A stretch of 5,076 bases of DNA from Maritimibacter sp. GTDB lineage: Bacteria; Pseudomonadota; Alphaproteobacteria; Rhodobacterales; Rhodobacteraceae. Position 1 is the first letter of the stretch; each line of letters begins with the position of its first letter. The notes beneath the pieces were generated by a model that made no database searches, had not been told where the DNA came from, and saw only the letters and a list, made by a program, of their open reading frames with translations. The translations under genes were made by a program, and so were the position numbers. Below are positions 1 through 4,473 of the stretch, in pieces. The stretch is taken from NCBI GenBank assembly GCA_020441225.1, contig JAGRMP010000341.1, positions 1-5,076 on the forward strand, read 5' to 3'.

Positions 1-291
1 CCCTGGGTCAATTTCATCGCCGGGGCGACCGGGCTCGGCTGGCTGCGCTTCACCCTTGCGGACGTGATCGGCGAGGTGATCTGGGTCACGCTCTACACCG
101 GGCTCGGCCAGGTCTTCGCCGCCAACATCGCCCTCGTCGCCGATGCGATGAGCGATATCGTCGGTTTTCTGGTGGCGCTGGTGGTGGCCGCGGCCGCCGG
201 GCTGTGGATCCGGGCGGTGCTGCGGGCCCAGAAGGCGCGCGCCGCGGGGAAGACGGGCGCCGCAGCCGAACCGGACGCCAGACCCGCCTGA
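1..291 (+). CDS. DedA/VTT-family membrane protein, C-terminal fragment
   Basis: The frame is open from the first base and ends at TGA 289-291, giving the last 96 residues; the start lies outside the window. The visible part matches the C-terminal end of DedA (SNARE-associated/VTT domain) inner-membrane proteins: a small-residue stretch FIAGATGLGW (residues 5-14), then RFTLADVIGEVIWVTLYTGLGQ (16-37 of the fragment), equivalent to the family's conserved R-F-x-x-A-N-x-x-G-x-x-x-W...G-x-G block. A final membrane helix follows (about 53-74), then a basic, alanine-rich cytoplasmic tail. DedA proteins are polytopic; some family members are implicated in proton-motive-force homeostasis or lipid flipping, but the substrate here cannot be read. 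The signature residues of the N-terminal half are not visible, so the subfamily is open. A palindrome pair starts 33 bases after the stop. Confidence 0.85.
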   Translation, partial: PWVNFIAGATGLGWLRFTLADVIGEVIWVTLYTGLGQVFAANIALVADAMSDIVGFLVALVVAAAAGLWIRAVLRAQKARAAGKTGAAAEPDARPA

Positions 292-324
292 CTCCGTTGC
301 CGGTCTTCGGTCCCCCGGGGCAAA

Positions 325-367
325 ACGCGATCGCGCGATCGCGTGGGACGGGCGCGCGCGCGCCCGT
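325..367. repeat. Pair of perfect 20-bp palindromes, centres 23 bp apart
   Basis: Bases 325-344 and 348-367 are each perfect 20-bp inverted repeats, separated by GGG. The first contains GCGATCGC twice in tandem. The second is largely alternating CG (352-363), a Z-DNA-prone sequence. They lie between the stop of the DedA-like gene and the start of the M48 peptidase gene. On the minus strand the first palindrome is followed by TTTTG, but no minus-strand gene ends here, so a terminator role is not obvious. The architecture recurs at 1847-1890 in the opposite orientation. As RNA or extruded DNA each would form a strong hairpin. Function is unknown; a REP-like dispersed element or a binding site for a dimeric protein are both possible. 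Confidence 0.8.
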
Positions 368-418
368 GGCGCCCGCCCGGCCCTTCCCTGCCGCGCAGGC
401 CATCCCCATATTCCCCCC

Positions 419-1111
419 ATGCTGAAGCTCACCCCGATTCTCCTGGCCGTCGCCTATGGCCTCGTCATGTTCCGGTTCTCCGCCTGGCGGCTCGCCCGCG
501 AGCTCGACCAGAAATCGGCCGAGCTCGCCGACCCGGAGCTGCGCCGCCTCACCGCCCGGCTCGCCAAGGCGCTCGATCTCGACCGGATCAAGGTGCATCT
601 CTACGAGGTCGAGCCGGTCAACGGCCTCGCCGCGCCGGACGGGCGGATCTTCATCACCCGCGGCTTCTACGCCCGGTTCCGCGACGGAACGGTCTCGGCC
701 GAGGAAATGGCGAGCGTCATCGCCCACGAGCTCGGCCACGTCGCGCTCGGCCATTCGCGCCGCCGGATGATCGACTTTTCCGGCCAGAACGCGATGCGGG
801 TGGCGCTCGGCATGGTGCTGTCGCGCTTCCTGCCCGGGATCGGGGTCTACATCGCCAACGGCCTCGCCTCGCTGCTCGCCGCCAAGCTCTCGCGCTCGGA
901 CGAGTTCGAGGCCGACGCCTATGCCTCCGCCCTGCTGGTCAAGGCCGGGATCGGCACCAGGCCCCAGAAGACCCTGTTCGGGAAGCTCGACGCCCTCACC
1001 GGCTCCGGCAAGGCCCCGGTCCCCGCCTGGTTCATGAGCCACCCGAAAGTGGACGAACGGATCGCGGCGATCGAGGCCAACGAGGCGAAATGGGGGATCG
1101 ACCGGGGCTGA
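419..1111 (+). CDS. M48-family zinc metallopeptidase, membrane-anchored
   Basis: This 230-residue protein is a compact M48 (Ste24/HtpX-like) metalloprotease. The zinc motif HELGH is at residues 103-107 (H103 and H107 ligands, E104 catalytic). The third ligand is probably E162 in SRSDEFEAD, which fits the family ExxxD pattern (E162...D166). The C-terminal SHPKVDERI (207-215) is the usual M48 tail motif. A hydrophobic N-terminal segment (about 4-20) could be an uncleaved anchor. A second hydrophobic stretch (about 126-156), between the zinc motifs, is typical of M48 enzymes. The family cleaves misfolded membrane or periplasmic proteins, but the substrate here is unknown. It lacks the four-helix layout and length (about 290) of true HtpX and the TPR domain of BepA, so no symbol is given. 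The ATG at 419 is the only start that keeps the anchor, yet it has no Shine-Dalgarno sequence (C-rich upstream). Confidence 0.93.
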   Translation: MLKLTPILLAVAYGLVMFRFSAWRLARELDQKSAELADPELRRLTARLAKALDLDRIKVHLYEVEPVNGLAAPDGRIFITRGFYARFRDGTVSAEEMASVIAHELGHVALGHSRRRMIDFSGQNAMRVALGMVLSRFLPGIGVYIANGLASLLAAKLSRSDEFEADAYASALLVKAGIGTRPQKTLFGKLDALTGSGKAPVPAWFMSHPKVDERIAAIEANEAKWGIDRG

Positions 1112-1221
1112 AATCCGCGCGCCCGCGCCCCCGGTTTGGAACCCGGGCCGCCGCTCGCGCATTGTCTCCCCGTGCCCATATCGGGTTGCCCGCGGCCGAG
1201 ATCCTGTCGCGGGGGTTTCGC

Positions 1222-1268
1222 GCGGGGGGTCGCCCCCGCCACTGTCGGGGAAGTCCCCCGGAAAGGAG
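1222..1268 (+). promoter_or_regulatory. Leader hairpins and ribosome binding site of the DUF992 gene
   Basis: Two short GC hairpins stand directly before the DUF992 gene: 1222-1239 (7-bp stem, 4-base loop GTCG) and 1246-1260 (5-bp stem CGGGG/CCCCG, 5-base loop). They are followed at once by the ribosome binding site AAAGGAG (1262-1268), seven bases from the ATG. No U tract follows either hairpin, so termination is unlikely. They could stabilise the mRNA or affect access to the binding site. The ribosome binding site is clear; the role of the hairpins is a guess. No convincing promoter hexamers were found in the 164-base gap. Confidence 0.4.
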
Positions 1269-1275
1269 TGTCAGC

Positions 1276-1779
1276 ATGAAAATCGTTCCCATGATCGCCG
1301 CCCTCGGTCTCGCCGCCGGTGTCGCCGCGCCGGGCCTCGCCCAGACCGACACCGCCACATCGCCCGCCGAGGGCGAGGGCCAAAGGCTCGGCATCCTCGA
1401 ATGCACCGTCGAGGGCGGCTGGGGCATGCTTCTGGGCTCAAGCAAAGATGTGGTCTGCGAATTCCAGCGCACCGACGGCAGCGTCGATGTCTACACCGGA
1501 AGCCTCGACAAGGTCGGGCTCGATATCGGCAAGACGGACAAGGCCTACATGAGCTGGCTGGTTCTCACCACGGTCGCCAACCAGCCGGGCGAGAACGCCC
1601 TTGCCGGCACCTATGTCGGCGTGTCCGCGGGCGCCTCGCTCGGCCTCGGTCTCGGGGTCAACGCCCTCGTCGGCGGCACCAAGGACCAGATCGGGTTGCA
1701 GCCGATCAGCGTCGAGGGCGTCGAGGGGGTCAACCTCGCGGTCGGCCTCGCCTCGCTGACCCTCGAAGCGCCGCAGTAA
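1276..1779 (+). CDS. DUF992 family secreted protein
   Basis: A 167-residue protein with a clear Sec signal peptide: MKIV, a hydrophobic core (6-18), and a likely cleavage site after GLA (22|23, before Q). The mature part matches DUF992, a family of exported proteins common in Alphaproteobacteria and without known function. It shows LGILECTVEGGWG (38-50), the GSSKDVVCEF block (54-63), YTGSLDKVGLDIG (73-85), LAGTYVGVSAGASLGLGLGVNALVGG (109-134) and a terminal LQPISVEG...GVNLAVGLASLTLE. The two cysteines (C43 and C61) could form a disulfide in the periplasm. The glycine-rich alternating segment and short length suggest a small beta-rich fold. The ATG at 1276 is chosen because of the strong AAAGGAG seven bases upstream and the signal peptide; the frame is open far upstream only because of GC-rich bias. 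It converges with the PIN-domain gene downstream. Confidence 0.93.
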   Translation: MKIVPMIAALGLAAGVAAPGLAQTDTATSPAEGEGQRLGILECTVEGGWGMLLGSSKDVVCEFQRTDGSVDVYTGSLDKVGLDIGKTDKAYMSWLVLTTVANQPGENALAGTYVGVSAGASLGLGLGVNALVGGTKDQIGLQPISVEGVEGVNLAVGLASLTLEAPQ

Positions 1780-1802
1780 CCCCGGCGCGTCCCCAAACCA
1801 AC

Positions 1803-1835
1803 GGGCCGGTCGCCGGAGCCCTCCCCGACCGGCCC
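1803..1835. terminator. Candidate bidirectional terminator hairpin between convergent genes
   Basis: A perfect 10-bp stem, GGGCCGGTCG (1803-1812) against CGACCGGCCC (1826-1835), encloses a 13-base loop. It begins 24 bases after the DUF992 stop and lies 71 bases beyond the PIN-gene stop on the other strand. Read on the minus strand the stem is followed by GTTGGTTTGG, a moderately T-rich tail. On the plus strand the tail is C-rich. It therefore suits the minus-strand operon better as an intrinsic terminator and may serve both directions. The lack of a true U tract keeps confidence moderate. Confidence 0.5.
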
Positions 1836-1846
1836 CACCGGGCGGC

Positions 1847-1890
1847 CAACGCCTTTCGAAAGGCGTTGATACGCGATTTCGAAATCGCGT
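1847..1890. repeat. Pair of perfect palindromes (22 and 20 bp), centres 23 bp apart
   Basis: Bases 1847-1868 form a perfect 22-bp palindrome and 1871-1890 a perfect 20-bp one; both are centred on TTTCGAAA. The pair sits in the convergent gap between the DUF992 stop and the PIN-gene stop, beyond the GC hairpin at 1803-1835. The centre-to-centre distance (23 bp) equals that of the pair at 325-367. The second palindrome shares the outer arms ACGCGAT/ATCGCGT with the one at 325-344 but has TTCGAA in place of CGCGCG at the centre. No T tract follows on either strand. A dispersed intergenic palindromic element is the simplest reading; extra transcript-end hairpins are possible. Confidence 0.8.
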
Positions 1891-1905
1891 CGCCGGGACC
1901 CGGGC

Positions 1906-2454
1906 TCAGCCCACCGCCTCCAGCGCCTTGCCCAGCCGCGGGAGCCGCGCCTTTTTCATCAGCTTCCGCATCGGCCAGTCCTCGCCCGAGAGCCGCTCGG
2001 CCTCGGCGCGCACATCTTCCGCCACCCCGGCGACCACGCGCGGATGCGCCGCCCAGATCTCGCGCAGGAAGAGGTCCGGCCCCTCCCGCGACAGCCCCTC
2101 TTCGGCCAGCGTGTGGCGGGGAAAATCCTTGGCGTTGAGGGTGACCAGCACATCCGCCGAGCCCGCCACGGCGGCGGCGAGCACATGCACGTCGTCGTGG
2201 TCGGGCAGCCAGAGCCGGGCCATGTCGCCCGCACGCGGCTGCACCGACGCGCCCGGGAACCGCGCCTCGGCCACAGCGATCTCGCCCCGCGCCAGCGTCT
2301 CCTGCCCCGGCCCCAGCTTGGCGGCGGCGCGGGCCCATTCCTCGAGGATGCGCGGGCTCCAGAGCGGCTCGAAGAGCCCAGCCGCCGCCACGCCCAGCAG
2401 CACCTCGCGCATCACCGTCGGGTAGAGCACGCAGGCGTCGAGCAGCGCCTTCAT
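1906..2454 (-). CDS. PIN-domain protein (RSP_2648-like), probable ribonuclease
   Basis: A 182-residue PIN-domain protein. The N-terminal LLDACVLYP carries the first acidic residue (D6). ILEEW (36-40) supplies a second (E38 or E39). LPDHDDVHVLAAA (83-95) holds the typical acidic cluster (D85, D87, D88) ahead of a small-residue helix. ADVLVTLNAKDFP (100-112) is the classic PIN ending, with N107 and D110. Together these can form a Mg-dependent nuclease site. A C-terminal region of about 60 residues follows, ending in a basic stretch (MRKLMKKARLPRLGK). I recall NCBI giving this family the name RSP_2648. The ATG at 2454 overlaps the methyltransferase stop as ATGA, and no strong ribosome binding site precedes it, so translational coupling is likely. 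No antitoxin gene is adjacent, which argues against a VapBC-type toxin. RNA target unknown. Confidence 0.9.
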   Translation of the reverse strand: MKALLDACVLYPTVMREVLLGVAAAGLFEPLWSPRILEEWARAAAKLGPGQETLARGEIAVAEARFPGASVQPRAGDMARLWLPDHDDVHVLAAAVAGSADVLVTLNAKDFPRHTLAEEGLSREGPDLFLREIWAAHPRVVAGVAEDVRAEAERLSGEDWPMRKLMKKARLPRLGKALEAVG

Positions 2455-3659
2455 TCGACCAGCCGGTAGAACAGCGCCTTGAGATAGCCGCTTTCGGCGA
2501 GCTGCGGGTGCTGCGGATGATCCGGCCCGGCGAAGCCCGTGTAGATGAGCTGCGACCGTCGCCCGGCCCGGCCGATCCCGCGGGTGCAACTGGTGCGGAA
2601 TTTCGCGAGATCCGCCGCGTGGGAACAGGAGCAGAGCCCGAGGTACCCGCCCTCGGCCACCAGCGGCGCCGCCAGCCGCGCGAGCCTCTCATAGGCCCGC
2701 AGCCCCGCCTCCAGCGCCGGTTTCGAGGGCGCAAAGGCCGGCGGATCGCAGATCACCAGGTCGAACCGCGCGCCCTCGGCGGCGAGCGCGTCGAGCACCG
2801 CGAAAGCATCGCCCTGGCGGGTGTCGAAGCGGGCGGCGAGACCGCTCGCTTCCGCCCCCGCCCGGGCAAGCTCCAGCGCCGGCGCCGAAGCATCGACCGC
2901 CAGGGCATTCTCGGCCCCGCCCGCCAAAGCCGCCAGCGCAAAGCCGCCCACATGGGAAAACACGTCCAGCACCCGTGCGCCCTTCGCCAGACCGGCGGCA
3001 AAGGCGTGGTTCGGGCGCTGGTCGTAGAACAGCCCGGTCTTCTGCCCGCCGTCGAGATCGGCGATGTAACGCGCGCCGTTCATCGGCACTTCGACCCGGC
3101 CAGGATTCGCGCCCAGCAGCATGCCGCCCGCATCGTCCAACCCTTCGAGCCCGCGCACGCGGCCAGAGGCGTTCTTGACCACGTTGGTCACACCCGTGAC
3201 CTCGGCCAGCACGGCGGCAATGTCGCCTGCCAGCGCCTCGGCCCAGGCGGCGTTGGGCTGGAGCACGCAGGTGTCGCCGAAGCGGTCGACGATCACCCCG
3301 GGCAGCCCGTCCGCCTCGGCATGGATCAGCCGGTAATAGGGCGCGTCGTAGAGCGTTTCGCGATGGGTGAGCGCCGCCCCGATCCGCGCGCCGAGCCAGG
3401 CGCGGTCGATGACGGCCTCGGGGTCGCGGTCGAGCATCCGGGCGAAAATCCGGCTGCCCGGCGTGACCGCGACGGTGCCCAGCGGGCTGCGGGTGTCGTC
3501 CTCGAGCCGCGCGATGGTGCCCGGCGCGAGCGCCTTGGTGCGCCGGTCGGTGACAAGCTCGTTGTCATAGACCCAGGGAAACCCGTGGCGGATCGCGCGC
3601 GGGTTGGATTTGGGGCGCAGCCGGATCGTGGGGCGCGCGTGCGTCGGATCGGTGTTCAT
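2451..3659 (-). CDS. RlmI-like class I SAM-dependent rRNA methyltransferase
   Basis: A 402-residue protein matching the RlmI/RlmK family, which makes 5-methylcytosine in 23S rRNA using S-adenosylmethionine. An N-terminal PUA-like RNA-binding domain (about 11-80, with the family's HGFPWVYDNEL at 25-35) leads to a central domain holding YRLIHAEADGLPGVIVDRFGD (109-129). The family motif QKTGLFYDQR is at 206-215. The Rossmann methyltransferase follows: motif I VLDVFSHVGGF (230-240), the acidic residue of LAVDAS (253-258), DLVICDPPAFAPSK (300-313) and the cysteine pair in LCSCSHA (342-348), the probable catalytic region. Length is close to E. coli RlmI (396). The exact target base cannot be read, so no symbol is given; I recall the family name RSP_2647. 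ATG 3659 is chosen because the PUA domain starts there; the frame extends upstream to 3818 only as biased, arginine- and proline-rich sequence. Upstream ribosome binding is weak. Confidence 0.95.
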   Translation of the reverse strand: MNTDPTHARPTIRLRPKSNPRAIRHGFPWVYDNELVTDRRTKALAPGTIARLEDDTRSPLGTVAVTPGSRIFARMLDRDPEAVIDRAWLGARIGAALTHRETLYDAPYYRLIHAEADGLPGVIVDRFGDTCVLQPNAAWAEALAGDIAAVLAEVTGVTNVVKNASGRVRGLEGLDDAGGMLLGANPGRVEVPMNGARYIADLDGGQKTGLFYDQRPNHAFAAGLAKGARVLDVFSHVGGFALAALAGGAENALAVDASAPALELARAGAEASGLAARFDTRQGDAFAVLDALAAEGARFDLVICDPPAFAPSKPALEAGLRAYERLARLAAPLVAEGGYLGLCSCSHAADLAKFRTSCTRGIGRAGRRSQLIYTGFAGPDHPQHPQLAESGYLKALFYRLVE

Positions 3660-3732
3660 GGCGCATGGGTTACAGGAGCCGCGCCTGCCGCGAAAGCCCC
3701 CGCGCACATGGCGCCCGAACGACGTTTGCACC

Positions 3733-3748
3733 CGCGGTCCGGACCGCG
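3733..3748. repeat. Perfect 16-bp palindrome upstream of the methyltransferase operon
   Basis: CGCGGTCCGGACCGCG is a perfect 16-bp inverted repeat lying 74 bases upstream of the methyltransferase start, within the 262-base GC-rich gap (3660-3921) that separates it from the small exported-protein gene. It could form a hairpin in the methyltransferase leader or be an operator, but the high GC makes short palindromes easier by chance. No partner palindrome is found 23 bp away, so it does not match the paired elements elsewhere in the window. No promoter hexamers or coding potential were recognised in the rest of this gap. Confidence 0.35.
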
Positions 3749-3863
3749 TCTCGCGGGCGTCCGGAGGCGGGCGCGATGGCGCGGGCTGCGCCGGGCCCCG
3801 ACGGCCCGTCCCTCGCACGCACGCCCGCTCCCGCCGCTTCCAGCCCGTTCCCCCCCGCGCCCC

Positions 3864-3881
3864 GCCCGGAAATATCCGGGC
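3864..3881 (-). terminator. Candidate hairpin terminator after the small exported-protein gene
   Basis: GCCCGGA (3864-3870) and TCCGGGC (3875-3881) form a 7-bp stem with a 4-base loop, starting 40 bases past the stop of the minus-strand small gene. The sequence beyond the stem on the minus strand is G-rich with no T run, so this is at best a hairpin that protects the 3' end or a weak terminator. Its position between two minus-strand genes suggests that they are transcribed separately. Confidence 0.35.
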
Positions 3882-3921
3882 ACCCTCGGGCGCGCGTGGT
3901 GGGACCGGATCAGGCGCGGCC

Positions 3922-4131
3922 TCAGATCCAGGGCGACAGGTCGATTTCCGCCGGGCCGCGTTGGATCTTCTGGGTCAGCCGGAGCCCCTTGGCGGGCATC
4001 GCCTCCTCGATCCCCACCGACATCACGGGATCGGATTTCGCCGCGGCCTTTTCGGCCAGGTGCTCTGCGACGCTGGTTAGCGCCATGGCGGCGAAACCCG
4101 CCGCGACAAGCGCGGTTCTGATGGAAATCAT
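3922..4131 (-). CDS. Small hypothetical exported protein
   Basis: A 69-residue protein I do not recognise. The N-terminus MISIRTALVAAGFAAMALTSVA has the basic residue, hydrophobic core and small-residue S-V-A end of a Sec signal peptide, with likely cleavage after residue 22. That would leave a mature, charged protein of about 47 residues (lysine/glutamate-rich at 23-32, ending in AEIDLSPWI). There are no cysteines and no lipobox. ATG 4131 is preferred over the in-frame GTG at 4143, because GAGG stands six bases before the ATG and the GTG itself lies in that binding site. It is divergent from edd and separated from the downstream methyltransferase gene by 262 bases, so no function follows from context. 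The good ribosome binding site and signal peptide support a real gene; absence of a recognised family keeps confidence moderate. Confidence 0.62.
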   Translation of the reverse strand: MISIRTALVAAGFAAMALTSVAEHLAEKAAAKSDPVMSVGIEEAMPAKGLRLTQKIQRGPAEIDLSPWI

Positions 4132-4353
4132 GCTCTGCCTCACAGTTTTGTGCCCAGTTTCGGGTCATTCTGCCTCTGCGTCACTGATTGTGCACAGAAT
4201 GTGGCTAAAGTGGGGCGGGATTTTCATAATCCAACCCGACAGCGTCGGATGTGACGGCAAGACCACAGCCCGTCGGCCGATCTTTGCCGGTCAGCGCCGC
4301 TTGCTCACCCACATTGGCTCGGCGCGCCGCCCCGCAGCGCGGCTCTGAGTTGT

Positions 4354-4367
4354 TGTTAGCGCTAAAA
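4354..4367. promoter_or_regulatory. LacI-family-like operator upstream of edd (candidate CceR site)
   Basis: TGTTAGCGCTAAAA contains the perfect 10-bp palindrome TTAGCGCTAA (4356-4365). The outermost T/A pair also matches, and only the second pair breaks the symmetry (12 of 14 positions). A central CG flanked by A-G/C-T with AT-rich arms is the standard form of LacI-family operators. In alphaproteobacteria the LacI-type regulator CceR is known to respond to 6-phosphogluconate, the substrate of Edd, and to control Entner-Doudoroff genes; this site resembles the motif I recall for it. It lies 106 bases before the edd start, suitable for repression near the promoter. The regulator gene is not in the window, so its identity is inferred. 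Confidence 0.55.
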
Positions 4368-4429
4368 GGATGTGCTACCCCCGCAGCGACCGCCGCCCGG
4401 TCCGCCATTCAGGCCCTGCCGCAGCGCGC

Positions 4430-4455
4430 GCCTGCCTTTGCCGCCTGCCTTTGCC
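4430..4455. repeat. 13-bp perfect tandem direct repeat in the edd leader
   Basis: GCCTGCCTTTGCC occurs twice head to tail (4430-4442 and 4443-4455) with no mismatch. The second copy ends seven bases before the GAGGA of the edd ribosome binding site. It may be a recent slippage duplication or two binding sites in the leader. It is placed between the candidate operator and the start codon, so it is probably transcribed. Confidence 0.75.
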
Positions 4456-4473
4456 ACAGTCGAGGAATTCGCC

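Larger units (their letters stand above)
4132..4473. other. Divergent intergenic region between the small exported-protein gene and edd
   Basis: This 342-base gap has no convincing gene. Its left half (about 4140-4260) is noticeably more AT-rich than the rest of the window and must carry the minus-strand gene's promoter. It holds two short inverted repeats, GGATT-5-AATCC (4218-4232) and CCGAC-3-GTCGG (4236-4248), and an 8-bp palindrome TGTGCACA (4189-4196). The right half contains the LacI-like operator (4354-4367), the 13-bp tandem repeat (4430-4455) and the edd ribosome binding site AGGA (4463-4466). I could not find a good -35/-10 pair for either gene. Confidence 0.6.

Noticed and set aside
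86..1162. Long minus-strand open frame opposite the DedA and M48 genes
   Set aside because: Shadow of high-GC coding on the other strand; composition is arginine/glycine/proline-rich, with no motif, while the plus strand has clear families.
343..1275. Long plus-strand open frame running from 343 into the DUF992 gene
   Set aside because: It is out of frame with the well-supported M48 gene and is arginine/proline-rich; only the part from ATG 1276, with its ribosome binding site and signal peptide, is real.
1906..2454. PIN gene as the toxin of a VapBC toxin-antitoxin system
   Set aside because: No small antitoxin gene precedes it; it is coupled to a methyltransferase and is longer (182 residues) than typical VapC.
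3660..3818. Possible 53-residue N-terminal extension of the methyltransferase
   Set aside because: The extension is biased, low-complexity sequence, contains the 16-bp palindrome, and the family begins near the ATG at 3659.
2508..4121. Very long plus-strand open frame opposite the methyltransferase
   Set aside because: Antisense shadow; it covers the motif-rich methyltransferase gene and part of the small exported-protein gene and shows no domain of its own.
4188..4196. TTGTGCACA resembling a DnaA box
   Set aside because: One mismatch to the consensus and isolated; a single such site occurs easily by chance and there is no origin-like AT-rich array.
4206..4234. TTGGAT and ACTTTA as a minus-strand promoter for the small exported-protein gene
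   Set aside because: Spacing is 17 bases but the -10 hexamer is a poor match, so it is not reported as a promoter.
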